Positions 14,881-24,363 of a stretch of DNA of 27,530 nucleotides are shown one piece after another. Source of the stretch: Parvimonas sp. (GTDB lineage: Bacteria > Bacillota > Clostridia > Tissierellales > Peptoniphilaceae); assembly GCA_022770425.1 (NCBI GenBank), contig JALEHY010000011.1, forward strand, positions 1 to 27,530, written 5' to 3'. The notes beneath the pieces were generated by a model. The model was not told where the DNA came from, searched no databases, and was given only the letters and a program-made list of their open reading frames with translations. Position numbers and translations under genes: made by a program. Numbering within the stretch: the first letter of the stretch is position 1; each line of letters starts with the position of its first letter.

Positions 14881-17277
14881 ATGAAAAGAAATTCGTGCTT
14901 TTATTTAATTTCACTGATTTTGGGGATTTTATTTTGTTATTTTTTAAAGATAGAGTTCTTTTTTAAAATTTCAATAATGATATTTTTATTTTTTTTAACT
15001 GTTTTATGCTATTTTTTGAAATGTAGTAAAAATCTTTTGAAGTTTTCGGCTTTGTTTTTTGTTGGATTTTTTATTTTGTTTTGTAATCAAAACAGTAGTA
15101 AATTACAAAATTTTTTTAATCAAAGAGTTAGAATTTATGCAGATGTGGTTTATAAGAAAGCAAATTCAAGTTCAGAAAATTTTACTTATGAAATAGATGT
15201 AAAAAGTATCGGTAATAAAAAGATAAAAGAGAGAATTTTGTTGATTTCAAAAAATAATTCACTTAAAATAGGGGATAGTGTTTCTTTTACAGGTAAATTA
15301 CAAGAGTTAAAATCGAATACTAACCCAAGACTGTTTAATTTTAAAAGATATAATTTAAAAAAAGATATTTTTTGTGTTGTTTACTCTGATGATATAAACA
15401 ATTTTGCAACAACTGAAAATAAATTTTTGATTTTTAGAAGGAATTTTAACGAGTATATTGAAAAAGTACTTGACTGTTCATTAGATAAAGAAAATTCAGA
15501 AATTATGAAAAGAATATTTTTAAACTCAACTTTTGATATTGAATTCGAAAATGAGGTAAAAGAAATAGGATTGGCACATATACTTGCAATAAGCGGTTTA
15601 CATATAGCTATAATTTACTTTGTTTTTTCTAAAATATTTTCTTTTTTTCCTATAAGTAGGATATTTAGAGAAATTTTTATACTTATTTTGATCTTTACCT
15701 ATTCAAATTTGATAGGAAATCCTGCGAGTGTTGTCAGAGCAGGTATATTTTTTGCTGTTATATTATTTACAAAGTTTTCGAAAAGGGTTGTTGATCATCT
15801 GAATGCTTTATTTTTAACTTTGTTTATAATATTGATTTTAAATCCGTATATGATTTTTGATATTGGACTTTTTTTAAGTGCCTGTTCTGTGTTCGCTATA
15901 ATTCAAATTTTTCCTAAAATTTTAAAAAAATCTGATGGATTGGTTTTAAAATCTTTCAAACTTACTTTTTCGGTAAGTTTGCTTATTTTACCGGTTTTAT
16001 TTTATGTTTTTGGAAAATTTTCTATTCTTACTTTTTTGGCTAATTTGATTTTAGTACCTTTTTTTGTAATTGTTATATGTATTGTTTCGTTTATTTTGAT
16101 TTTAGGATTAATAAGTTTAAAAATAAGTGTATTTTTCGGATTTTTTTCAGATTTGATTTTAACTTTAATAAGAGTTAATGTTGAATTTCTTAATGAAATA
16201 AATTTTAATATTTATTTTGAAAATTTTGGAATTATTTTTGCAATTATATATTATGTTGTAATTTTAGCTTATTTTTACAGATATAATCTTAGATATTTGT
16301 ATAAATCCGATAAAAAATTTATTTTAGTGTCACTATGTTTTTTATTGTTTTTTTCTAATTTTATATCAATTTATGAAAATAAAGTCAGTATAAATTTTAT
16401 TGATATCGGTCAGGGAGATGCTTGTATTATCAAAGACAGAAAAAACACAATTTTGATTGATACAGGCGGAGTTTCTTTTGGAAACGGAAACAACGGAAAA
16501 AGCGTTTTGGTTCCGTATCTTAAGAAAAATGGAGTGAAAAAAATTGATTATGTGTTTGTTTCTCATTTTGATGATGATCATTGTAAAAATTTGAATTTTT
16601 TATCAAAAGAAATAAAAATTAAAAATTTAGTTCTCAGAAAAAACGGTTACGATGATTACGTCAAAAAGTATGGAGTACCTGAAGTTAAAAATATAATTGA
16701 GGTTGCAAACGGTAAAATAGATCTGAGAAATATACAAGTTGATATTTTAAGTTATAATAATTCTGTCAATGAAAATGATAAATCGTTGATTATGAAAGTT
16801 TATGTTAACGGTAAAAAAATCTTATTTACAGGAGATATAACTTCTTTTGTCGAAAATTATCTTATGAGAAAAGATATGGACAGTGATTACTTAAAGGTTG
16901 CCCATCACGGAAGCAAGTACTCAAGTACAGACGAATTTTTAAAAAATGTAAGTCCGAAATATGCTATAATTTCTTGCGGTTATAAAAATAGGTATAATCA
17001 TCCGCATAAGGAAACATTAGATAGACTTGAAAAGGTAAATTCAAGATATTTACGAACAGATTTGAGTGGAAATATTATTTTGGAGATAACGAGATTTGAT
17101 GAAAAGATTGTCGGATATAACGATATAAATGAAAATATGTTAAATTTTTTAAGTTTTTATTTTTTTGATATTTTAAAAATTTTAATATTCTTATTTTCGT
17201 TTTTGTGTTTAAATATTTTTAGGAGGATTTATGAATTACACACAGGCATTGAAACTTTTGGAAGGTGGAGAGCTTAA
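14881..17277 (+). CDS. comEC: ComEC/Rec2 DNA-uptake channel protein
   Basis: This 798-residue polytopic membrane protein is expected to form the channel that carries single-stranded DNA across the membrane in transformation. Residues 1-60 hold the first membrane helices, and a beta-rich extracellular domain follows (about 65-180). The competence domain (about 200-480) includes LAHILAISGLHIAI and NPASVVRAGIFF. The C-terminal metallo-beta-lactamase domain starts at VSINFIDIGQGDACIIKDRKNTILIDTGG, with SHFDDDHC at about 561-568 and HHGS from 675. The ATG at 14881 is chosen because GGAG lies five bases before it; an in-frame TTG at 14854 has no such site. Length is normal. Its last 47 bases overlap holA. 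No comEA is adjacent. Confidence 0.93.
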   Translation: MKRNSCFYLISLILGILFCYFLKIEFFFKISIMIFLFFLTVLCYFLKCSKNLLKFSALFFVGFFILFCNQNSSKLQNFFNQRVRIYADVVYKKANSSSENFTYEIDVKSIGNKKIKERILLISKNNSLKIGDSVSFTGKLQELKSNTNPRLFNFKRYNLKKDIFCVVYSDDINNFATTENKFLIFRRNFNEYIEKVLDCSLDKENSEIMKRIFLNSTFDIEFENEVKEIGLAHILAISGLHIAIIYFVFSKIFSFFPISRIFREIFILILIFTYSNLIGNPASVVRAGIFFAVILFTKFSKRVVDHLNALFLTLFIILILNPYMIFDIGLFLSACSVFAIIQIFPKILKKSDGLVLKSFKLTFSVSLLILPVLFYVFGKFSILTFLANLILVPFFVIVICIVSFILILGLISLKISVFFGFFSDLILTLIRVNVEFLNEINFNIYFENFGIIFAIIYYVVILAYFYRYNLRYLYKSDKKFILVSLCFLLFFSNFISIYENKVSINFIDIGQGDACIIKDRKNTILIDTGGVSFGNGNNGKSVLVPYLKKNGVKKIDYVFVSHFDDDHCKNLNFLSKEIKIKNLVLRKNGYDDYVKKYGVPEVKNIIEVANGKIDLRNIQVDILSYNNSVNENDKSLIMKVYVNGKKILFTGDITSFVENYLMRKDMDSDYLKVAHHGSKYSSTDEFLKNVSPKYAIISCGYKNRYNHPHKETLDRLEKVNSRYLRTDLSGNIILEITRFDEKIVGYNDINENMLNFLSFYFFDILKILIFLFSFLCLNIFRRIYELHTGIETFGRWRA

Positions 17278-18274
17278 CGGAATATATGTATTAAGCGGAG
17301 AAGAACCTTTTTTAGTTGATAGATTTGTTGAGCTTTTTAAAGAAAAAATTGTGTCAAAAGATTTTTTTGATATGAATTACAGAGAATATGATTTTTCAAA
17401 AATAGATTTACAAAAGTTAAAGTCGGATTGCGAAACAGCTCCATTTTTCAGCAATAAAAGACTTATTGTTGTAAATGATGTAAATTTAAGCAAAAGCGGA
17501 GTCAGTACACATAAAGTTTTTTTTGATGAAATGTTTGACTACATACAAAAAATACCGAATACTACTGTTTTAGCTTTGTGTATGAAAGGTTCACTTGCTT
17601 TTAGAGGTAAATTTTATAAAGAAATTTCGATTTTAGGACATAATATCGAACTTAACAGATTTAATGAATTAGAATGTTGTAAATTTATAAAGAAAAGACT
17701 TAATGCAAAAAATATAGAAGTAAAAGATAATATTTTAAGATATATTATTGACAGAGTTGGGTATTTGGATAGTAGCCGAGAGAAAAATTTATATGATGTA
17801 GAAAATGAAGTAAAAAAAATAATTGACGGTTACAGCGGAGTTTTGAATGTTGAACAAATAGATAAAATATTGGTAGATAAATTTGAAAACAGTATTTTCA
17901 AATTATTGGATTTTATTTCTAAAAAAGATTATCACAGTTCTGTTAAAATTCTTTTGGAACTTAGAAAATCGGGAGAGGATTCTTTTTCTGTTTTTTATAT
18001 GATTGTCAGGTACATCAGGAATCTTTTTGGCGTAAAGGTATTGAAATTAAAACAAAAACATATTGATTTTATATGTAAAGAACTTAAAATTTCAAATTAC
18101 GAATGTAAGAAATTGTATACTTCCTGTGACTTTTTTTCAATTGAAACTTTAAGTAAGTACATTGATTATATTTATGACGTTGAGTCTGATATAAAAACAA
18201 AAAACAGAAATATTGATATGTTACTTGAACTTTTAATTTCAAAAATGTCAGTAGGGGGCGATTTTATTGAGTAA
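17231..18274 (+). CDS. holA: DNA polymerase III subunit delta
   Basis: This 347-residue clamp-loader subunit opens the beta sliding clamp during replication. The N-terminus (LKLLEGGELNGIYVLSGEEPFLVDRFVELFKEKIV) is the family signature. The C-terminal region (about 205-340), including FKLLDFISKKDYHSSVKILLELRKSGEDSFSVFYMIVRYIRNLF, is the conserved collar domain. Like other delta subunits it lacks a functional Walker A motif. A strong AGGAGG lies inside comEC, six bases before the ATG. The comEC-holA order is widespread in Firmicutes. The rpsT gene that often follows is not here; a copper ATPase gene takes its place and overlaps by eight bases. Confidence 0.92.
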   Translation: MNYTQALKLLEGGELNGIYVLSGEEPFLVDRFVELFKEKIVSKDFFDMNYREYDFSKIDLQKLKSDCETAPFFSNKRLIVVNDVNLSKSGVSTHKVFFDEMFDYIQKIPNTTVLALCMKGSLAFRGKFYKEISILGHNIELNRFNELECCKFIKKRLNAKNIEVKDNILRYIIDRVGYLDSSREKNLYDVENEVKKIIDGYSGVLNVEQIDKILVDKFENSIFKLLDFISKKDYHSSVKILLELRKSGEDSFSVFYMIVRYIRNLFGVKVLKLKQKHIDFICKELKISNYECKKLYTSCDFFSIETLSKYIDYIYDVESDIKTKNRNIDMLLELLISKMSVGGDFIE

Positions 18275-20594
18275 AAGTGTAAATATTTTTGTTGATGGAA
18301 TGACTTGTCAATCTTGTTCAATGAAAATTGAAAAAGCATTGTCTAAGCTTAATATTGTGGAAGAAGTTTCTGTAAATCTTATGAGTAAGACTGTTAGTTT
18401 AAAAGTTATTGAAGGTGCAAAGATTGAGGGAATACTTGGTATAATAAAAAGACTTGGTTTTAAGGTAAAGCGTGATGAAATAAAGATAGAAAAAGAAAAT
18501 TTAGACTTAAACAGTGTTGAAAAACTTATTTTTACACTAAAGGAAATGGACACGGTTATTGTAAAAGAAGTTGATGATTTTGTTGTTATAAAGTACATTT
18601 CTGATGTTATAAGTTTAAACGAAATTAATGATATACTTTTAGAGTACAAAGTTGTAGCTAAAAAAGAAAAAGAAAATAAGATAAATATTTATGATGACGA
18701 AATTAAACAAATAAGATTTGATTTGATAATTTCTTCAATATTCAGTATTCCTTTATTCATCTCAATGATATTTCATATGTTAGGAATGCATAAATTTATA
18801 TTAAACGGATATATTCAATGGGCTCTTGCAAGTGTTGTTCAGTTTTATGTAGGAAAAAGGTATTATGCGAATGCTTATAAAAATCTTAAAAATAAATCTG
18901 CAAATATGGATGTTTTGATAGCATTTGGTACGTCTATGGCTTATTTTTATTCTGTTTACAAAGTATTGATCGGAAGTCATGATGTTTATTTTGACAGTTC
19001 CGCTATGATTATAACATTAATATTGCTTGGTAAATACTTTGAAGTTAATGCAAAATCAAGCACATTTGGTGCTATAATGAAACTTATGGACTTAAGAGCG
19101 GATTATGCAATTGTTATTGAAAATGAAAAAGAGGTAAAAAAAGGTATCGAAGATGTAAATGTCGGAGATATTGTTTTAGTAAAACCTTATGAAAAAATTC
19201 CTGTAGACGGAGTAGTTGTTTTTGGGACAAGTTCTGTAAATCAATCTATGATAACCGGAGAATCCGTTCCTGTTGATAAGAATATCGGGGATTATGTAAT
19301 AGGAGCAACTACAAATGTTGAAGGAATTTTAAAAATAAAAACTACAAGACGCAGTGAAAATTCCGTATTGTCAAAAATTTTAAATTTAGTACAAAATGCA
19401 CAAACAAAAAAAGCGCCTGTTCAGCGACTTGCTGATAAAATATCAAGCGTTTTTGTTCCTGCAGTTATATTGTCCTCTTTACTTACACTAATAATAACAT
19501 ATTTTATAACAAAAGACTTTACAACAAGTTTACTTAACAGTTGTGCGGTTATGGTAATAGCTTGCCCTTGCTCTCTCGGACTTGCAACACCTACGGCAAT
19601 AATGGCAGGAACGGGAGTTGCTGCAGAAAATGGAATTTTGATAAAAAGTGGAGAAGTTTTAGAAAAGATTCATAAAATGGATGCGATAATTTTTGATAAA
19701 ACAGGTACATTAACCACAGGCAATTTGAAAGTTATAGATTATAAAAATAATTCTGGTTTTTCTGATGAAAAGTTTTTGGAAATAATTTATTCTATTGAAA
19801 AAAATACTGATCATCCTATCGGGAAGTCCATAGTAAATTATCTTAACACCAAAAATGTAAAAGAATTGATCCTTGAAGATTTAAAAGTTTTGGCAGGCAA
19901 TGGAATAAGTGCTAAATATGACGGAAGAGAAATTTTTATAGGAAAGAAAAAATTTATAGAAGAAAAGTTGAATAATAAATTGGACATTAATATTGAAAAT
20001 GAATTGTTGACAATATTTATATCTGTCGACAATGAATTTGGAGGATATTTTGTACTTGAAGATGAAATTTCAGAAAATTCTTTGGAAATAGTTAAACAAT
20101 TGAAGCAAAAAAATATAGATGTTTATATGATTACAGGTGATAATAAAGTTGTTGCAAGAAAAGTTGCGGATAAACTCGGTATAGAAAACATATTGTCAGA
20201 TGTAATGCCTGAAGAAAAATCAAAAAAAGTTTTGGAATTACAAAAACAAAGGAAAGTTGTTGCAATGGTAGGAGACGGAATAAATGATGCACCTGCACTT
20301 GCTACTGCGGATGTAAGTTTTGCAATGGGAACAGGTACAGACATTGCAATGGAAACAGCAGATATAACACTTATGAACGGAAATTTAAAAACATTGCTAA
20401 ATTCTATAAACATAAGTGAAAAGACTTTAAAAGTAATCAAGGAAAATTTATTTTGGGCATTTTTTTATAACATAGTTGCTATTCCTTTTGCAGCGTTTGG
20501 TTATTTAAATCCGATGATTGCAGGATTTACTATGGGATTTAGTTCTGTGAGTGTGGTTTTAAACAGTTTAAGACTTAAGAAATTCAATTTTTAA
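18267..20594 (+). CDS. copA: Copper-exporting P1B-type ATPase
   Basis: This 775-residue membrane ATPase pumps copper(I) out of the cell. Residues 1-70 form a heavy-metal-associated domain with GMTCQSC (Cys14, Cys17). Residues about 76-132 look like a second such domain that has lost its CxxC. Membrane helices flank the actuator domain (TGES). The transport site is CPC at 433-435, which indicates Cu(I). The phosphorylated Asp is Asp477 in DKTGTLT; DHP and GDGINDAPALATADV complete the ATP-binding domain. The start is TTG at 18267, with GGGGG 10 bases before it; no ATG fits. It overlaps holA by eight bases. No copper chaperone or CopY-like regulator lies nearby, so expression may simply follow the comEC-holA operon. 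Confidence 0.92.
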   Translation: MSKSVNIFVDGMTCQSCSMKIEKALSKLNIVEEVSVNLMSKTVSLKVIEGAKIEGILGIIKRLGFKVKRDEIKIEKENLDLNSVEKLIFTLKEMDTVIVKEVDDFVVIKYISDVISLNEINDILLEYKVVAKKEKENKINIYDDEIKQIRFDLIISSIFSIPLFISMIFHMLGMHKFILNGYIQWALASVVQFYVGKRYYANAYKNLKNKSANMDVLIAFGTSMAYFYSVYKVLIGSHDVYFDSSAMIITLILLGKYFEVNAKSSTFGAIMKLMDLRADYAIVIENEKEVKKGIEDVNVGDIVLVKPYEKIPVDGVVVFGTSSVNQSMITGESVPVDKNIGDYVIGATTNVEGILKIKTTRRSENSVLSKILNLVQNAQTKKAPVQRLADKISSVFVPAVILSSLLTLIITYFITKDFTTSLLNSCAVMVIACPCSLGLATPTAIMAGTGVAAENGILIKSGEVLEKIHKMDAIIFDKTGTLTTGNLKVIDYKNNSGFSDEKFLEIIYSIEKNTDHPIGKSIVNYLNTKNVKELILEDLKVLAGNGISAKYDGREIFIGKKKFIEEKLNNKLDINIENELLTIFISVDNEFGGYFVLEDEISENSLEIVKQLKQKNIDVYMITGDNKVVARKVADKLGIENILSDVMPEEKSKKVLELQKQRKVVAMVGDGINDAPALATADVSFAMGTGTDIAMETADITLMNGNLKTLLNSINISEKTLKVIKENLFWAFFYNIVAIPFAAFGYLNPMIAGFTMGFSSVSVVLNSLRLKKFNF

Positions 20595-20620
20595 AAAATA
20601 GGGGATACCCTATTTTTTTT
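20593..20620 (+). terminator. Terminator of the comEC-holA-copA operon
   Basis: AAAAAATAGGG (20593-20603) and CCCTATTTTTT (20608-20618) are exact complements around a four-base loop. The T-run extends past the stem. It overlaps the copA stop codon. Confidence 0.88.
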
Positions 20621-20779
20621 ATTTCATCATAATTTACCTTAATTGAATTTATTAATGAGTAAAATTATGATATAATATAATTGTAATTAAGTTTACATTA
20701 TGGTTATTTACAAAAAAATTATATACTGTATTTTACCTTTTAAATTTATATTAATTGGAAAATATAGTACAAAGGGGGT

Positions 20780-21259
20780 ATGAAAATGAAGAACATCAAA
20801 AGAATGTTGACAACTTTTATTTTTGCTTTTTCTATTATTATATTGGTTGCATGCAGTAAAGGAAGCAGTAAAACTTATGTTATTAATGAAAATGGAAATG
20901 AAGCTACTGTTAAGATTGAACATAAAGACAATGTAGTAAAAAAAATAGATATTGTTTCAAAAATTTCTTATTCTGCTATGGATATCGAAAATGAGGAACA
21001 AGCAAAGCTTATGTTGTCTATGGTAAGCAGTACTGTAACTAATATGACTGGAGTCAAAATAGATGCAAAGTACAGTGAAAAAGAAGCGAATATAAATGTT
21101 AATGTGGATTTTGATAAGTTAGACTTTGAAAAAATAAAAAAAGTTGTTGCAACATTTGGAGAAGTTCCTAAAGATTTTGATGAAAAGGTAAGTCAAATTA
21201 AGGACTTTAAATTTCTTGAAAGTAAACTTTTAGAAGCAAAATTTACAGAAAAAAAATAA
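20780..21259 (+). CDS. YehR-like (DUF1307) lipoprotein
   Basis: This 159-residue lipoprotein has a signal peptide ending in the lipobox LVAC, with the lipidated Cys at about residue 25. The mature part begins SKGSSKTYVINENGNEATVKIEHKDNVVKKI and contains a second beta-rich repeat, KYSEKEANINVNVDFDKLDFEKIKKV. This layout, and the regular spacing of hydrophobic strands, fits DUF1307/YehR surface lipoproteins, whose role is unknown. AAGGGGG precedes ATG 20780. A TATAAT with a poor -35 lies near 20672. It lies 21 bases before a paralogue, and both end in FTEKK. Confidence 0.75.
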   Translation: MKMKNIKRMLTTFIFAFSIIILVACSKGSSKTYVINENGNEATVKIEHKDNVVKKIDIVSKISYSAMDIENEEQAKLMLSMVSSTVTNMTGVKIDAKYSEKEANINVNVDFDKLDFEKIKKVVATFGEVPKDFDEKVSQIKDFKFLESKLLEAKFTEKK

Positions 21260-21280
21260 TGGAGATAATGGAGTATAGAA

Positions 21281-21760
21281 ATGAAAAAATTAAAAAATAT
21301 TTTAAAGAGTGTAGCAATTTTATGTATGTTGGTATTTGTAGTAGGTTGTGGTTCCAAAGCGGAGAAATTAAAAACAAAGACATTTGTTCTTGAAAAAACA
21401 GGCGTAAAAATTGAACTTACATATTATTATAATGGTGATATGGTTTCAAAACAAAGCGCTAACAATTCTATATCATATGATTTACTTAAACAAAGTTTAG
21501 CAGTTAAAACAAAAGAAGAAGTAATTGAAAGATTGAAAAAAACATCAGAAACCTATAAAGGAATTGACGGAATAGAATATTCAGGAGAATATAAAGAAAC
21601 AGAATTTATTGAAAAATTAACAGTTGATTATACTAAGTTAGATTATCAAAAGGCAAAAGGAATTCCCGGAATAATTCTTACAGGAGATCCTAAAAGTGGA
21701 ATTAGTTTATCAAAAAGCGAAGAGTTACTTAAAAATCAAGGTTTTACAGAAAAAAAATAA
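21281..21760 (+). CDS. YehR-like (DUF1307) lipoprotein, paralogue
   Basis: This 159-residue protein has the same length and plan as its upstream neighbour. The signal peptide ends in the lipobox VVGC (Cys at about residue 23). TFVLEKTGVKIELTYYYNGDMV follows, then EYSGEYKETEFIEKLTVDYTKLDYQKA, then LKNQGFTEKK. The sequence has diverged a lot from the first copy, so the duplication is old. A ribosome binding site (GGAGATAATGGAG) lies just before ATG 21281. The pair is bounded by the copA terminator and its own terminator, so it is a two-gene transcript. Confidence 0.75.
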   Translation: MKKLKNILKSVAILCMLVFVVGCGSKAEKLKTKTFVLEKTGVKIELTYYYNGDMVSKQSANNSISYDLLKQSLAVKTKEEVIERLKKTSETYKGIDGIEYSGEYKETEFIEKLTVDYTKLDYQKAKGIPGIILTGDPKSGISLSKSEELLKNQGFTEKK

Positions 21761-21782
21761 TTTAAAAGTTTTAGTAAATTCT

Positions 21783-21811
21783 AAAGAGCAGTTTTATAAT
21801 TGCTCTTTTTT
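21783..21811 (+). terminator. Terminator of the lipoprotein pair
   Basis: AAAGAGCA (21783-21790) and TGCTCTTT (21801-21808) pair around a ten-base loop, followed by T bases. The next promoter starts two bases later. Confidence 0.8.
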
Positions 21812-21812
21812 A

Positions 21813-21841
21813 TTGACTTTTTTTAAATTATATTTTATAAT
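21813..21841 (+). promoter_or_regulatory. Promoter of the metal/chelate uptake operon
   Basis: TTGACT (21813-21818), 17 bases, TATAAT (21836-21841), 32 bases before the permease ATG. I see no convincing Fur or DtxR-type palindrome over it. Confidence 0.75.
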
Positions 21842-21873
21842 CTTACTACGTTATATTTTTAGGAGAATAATGT

Positions 21874-22899
21874 ATGAGTAATAATGTTAATAATAGAGTG
21901 AAGATAAAATTTTTTATTTTGTTTTTTCTACTTATTGTAGGGATTTTTTTTGCTTTTGTAATAGGCAGATATCCGATTAAAATTTCAGAAGTTGTAAATG
22001 TTATTTTAAATAGAGTTTTTTATGGTGTAAATTTAAACGAAATTAATGAGACAATTATATGGAATATTAGAATTCCGAGAATTTTATGTGCAATTTTGGT
22101 CGGAGCCGGAATTTCAACAAGTGGGGCATTGTTTCAGGGACTGCTTAAAAATCCTATGGTAAGTCCGGATATATTGGGAGCAACTCAAGCGTCTGCTTTT
22201 GGAGTTGCTTTTGGGATTTTAATATCGTTGAATTTTTATTGGATAACTGCCATTTCTTTTTTTTGTGGAATAGCTTCTGTGTTTATAACTTATACTTTAA
22301 GTAAAATTTTTAGAAGTGACAGAGTTTTAGGACTCATTTTAACGGGGATTATGATAGGAAGTTTATTTTCATCAGGAATTTCTTTTATAAAACTTGTTGC
22401 AGATACAGATAACCAACTTCCGAGTATAACATATTGGCTTATGGGGTCTTTAGCATCTGTCGGATTTACAGATATAAAATTTATTTTTATTCCTATTGTC
22501 ATAGGACTTATAGTTTCGAATTTATATAAATATGAAATAAATATTTTTACTATGGGGGAAGACGAAGCAAAGACTTTGGGCGTTAACACTGAAAAAGTTA
22601 GATTTATAATAATATTTTTTGCAACGCTTATGACTGCATCAAGTGTTTCCGTTACAGGAGTTATAGGCTGGATCGGACTTATTATTCCTCATTTTTCAAG
22701 ATTAATTTTTGGAGATAATTACAAGTATGTAATTCCAGCTTCAGGGCTTTTAGGGGCAACTTTTTTGGTTTTTGTCGATATTTTATGTAGAAATCTTACA
22801 ACTGCTGAGATACCTGTTGGGATAGTTACTTCCTTTATCGGGGCTCCTATATTTTTATATTTAATTTATAAAAAGGGGAGAGAATATGATAGAGGTTAA
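21874..22899 (+). CDS. FecCD/BtuC-family ABC transporter permease
   Basis: This 341-residue membrane protein has about ten helices and forms the transport pore for an iron-chelate, haem or corrinoid type substrate. Family motifs visible include RIPRILCAILVGAGISTSGALFQGLLKNPMVSPDILGATQASAFG, the ATP-coupling segment AKTLGVNTEKVR, and VTGVIGWIGLIIPHFSRLIFG. AGGAG precedes ATG 21874. Length is normal. It overlaps the ATPase gene by 14 bases. It is first in a four-gene operon whose members all fit one importer, except for an added methyltransferase. Confidence 0.92.
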   Translation: MSNNVNNRVKIKFFILFFLLIVGIFFAFVIGRYPIKISEVVNVILNRVFYGVNLNEINETIIWNIRIPRILCAILVGAGISTSGALFQGLLKNPMVSPDILGATQASAFGVAFGILISLNFYWITAISFFCGIASVFITYTLSKIFRSDRVLGLILTGIMIGSLFSSGISFIKLVADTDNQLPSITYWLMGSLASVGFTDIKFIFIPIVIGLIVSNLYKYEINIFTMGEDEAKTLGVNTEKVRFIIIFFATLMTASSVSVTGVIGWIGLIIPHFSRLIFGDNYKYVIPASGLLGATFLVFVDILCRNLTTAEIPVGIVTSFIGAPIFLYLIYKKGREYDRG

Positions 22900-23659
22900 A
22901 AATTTAGATGTGTTTTATGGAAAGACAGAAGTTTTAAAAAATATTAATTTTTCATTAAAAAGAGGAGAAATTATTTGTATTTTAGGTGAGAACGGCTCAG
23001 GTAAGTCTACACTTTTGAAATCTCTTTTAAAACTCATTCCCATAAAAAACGGTGAAATTTCAGTAGAAGAAGAAAATTTAAAAAATTTTGACAATAAAAA
23101 ACTTTCGAAGGTTATTTCATACATTCCTCAAAGTCATTTTCCGTCTTTCGACTATAATGTTGTAGATGTTATTTTAATGGGAAATTATTCAAAGAAAAAA
23201 GGAATGTTTTTTAAAATTACAAAAGAAGATACTGACAGAGTTTTGGAAATTTTAAAAAGTCTTGGAATAGAGCATCTTAAAACTAAAAACTATAGACAGA
23301 TAAGTGGCGGAGAAAGACAGCTTGTTTTGATTGCAAGAGCTTTGTTACAGGCAAATAATTATATTTTTATGGATGAACCTGTGGCAAATTTGGATTTTGG
23401 GAATCAAGTTAAAATTATGGAAATTTGTAGTTCTCTTAAAAAAAAGGAAATTGGTTTTTTAATAACTACTCACAATCCTAACCATGCATTGTCTTATGCG
23501 GATAAAGTTTTGATTGTTCAAAAAAATAAAGAAACTTTTTTTGGTAATACTTTTGAAATTTTAAACAAAAAAAGACTGGAAGATTTGTATGGTATTTCCA
23601 TTGATATTATTGATTATGATGGAAACAGAGTTTGTATACCGAAGTATAGGGAGAAATGA
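22886..23659 (+). CDS. FecE/BtuD-family ABC transporter ATPase
   Basis: This 257-residue cytoplasmic ATPase powers the adjacent permease. It has Walker A GENGSGKST (34-42), Q-loop Gln82, signature SGGERQ (140-145), Walker B YIFMDEP (159-165) and the switch His196 (TTHNPNHAL). The C-terminal end, GISIDIIDYDGNRVCIPKYREK, is of the kind seen in siderophore and cobalamin importers. The start lies inside the end of the permease gene with GGGGAGAG before it. Four bases separate its stop from the next start. Confidence 0.93.
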   Translation: MIEVKNLDVFYGKTEVLKNINFSLKRGEIICILGENGSGKSTLLKSLLKLIPIKNGEISVEEENLKNFDNKKLSKVISYIPQSHFPSFDYNVVDVILMGNYSKKKGMFFKITKEDTDRVLEILKSLGIEHLKTKNYRQISGGERQLVLIARALLQANNYIFMDEPVANLDFGNQVKIMEICSSLKKKEIGFLITTHNPNHALSYADKVLIVQKNKETFFGNTFEILNKKRLEDLYGISIDIIDYDGNRVCIPKYREK

Positions 23660-23661
23660 TT

Positions 23662-24363
23662 ATGTTTTGGGATGATGAAAAAATTTTTTGGTATCAAGTA
23701 GCTTCGGAATATACGAAATATCATAAAAATATGGCTGAAGTTATTAAAAGTATAGTCCCTTTTGGGGAAAGTATGATTGATTTTGGTTGTGGTCTTGGAA
23801 AGTTGTCTTTAGAATTATCAACACACTTTGATGAAATAGTAGGAGTTGATTATGATAAAAGAGTTTTAGAAATTTTAAGTGAAGATATTTCAAAATATTG
23901 TTTAAAAAATTTCAAAATTGTTAATGCTAATTGTTATGATGAAAAATTAAAAAGAGTTCTTAAAAAGACAGACAATATTTTATTTAGTCATTTTGGGAAT
24001 GTCGAAGAATATTTTTTTCGCTTTTCAGACTATTACAAAAAAAGAATGATAATAATACGAAATAACGAAGAAAAAAGAATTGTCCATAATCCAAATAAAA
24101 ATACTATTTTTGATATTTGTGAGTTTTTAGATAAATTTAAAATAAAATACAAAATATATAAACAGACTTTTGAATTTGGACAGCCACTTAGAGATGATGA
24201 TGAGGTCAAATATTATTTGAATAAATGGTATAAAGAAAAAGGTGATGAATTAATAAAAAATGTTGAAAATATAGAGTATACATATAATTATGAACATTTT
24301 ACAAAATATTATTGTAAACCTAAAAGTACAGCAATTGCAGTTATAGAAAAGGAGGATATATGA
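23662..24363 (+). CDS. Class I SAM-dependent methyltransferase within the uptake operon
   Basis: This 233-residue cytosolic protein has a Rossmann-type SAM-binding site: motif I MIDFGCGLGK (38-47) and the acidic residue of motif II in GVDYD (Asp63). The C-terminal half (about 120-233) is unfamiliar, with no catalytic motif that reveals the methyl acceptor. ATG 23656 overlaps the ATPase stop, but GGGAG is only two or three bases before it. The in-frame ATG at 23662 has the normal spacing of about eight and is preferred. It overlaps the binding-protein gene by four bases (ATGA-type), so it is a true operon member. It might modify the imported chelate or metal complex; that is inference. Confidence 0.8.
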   Translation: MFWDDEKIFWYQVASEYTKYHKNMAEVIKSIVPFGESMIDFGCGLGKLSLELSTHFDEIVGVDYDKRVLEILSEDISKYCLKNFKIVNANCYDEKLKRVLKKTDNILFSHFGNVEEYFFRFSDYYKKRMIIIRNNEEKRIVHNPNKNTIFDICEFLDKFKIKYKIYKQTFEFGQPLRDDDEVKYYLNKWYKEKGDELIKNVENIEYTYNYEHFTKYYCKPKSTAIAVIEKEDI

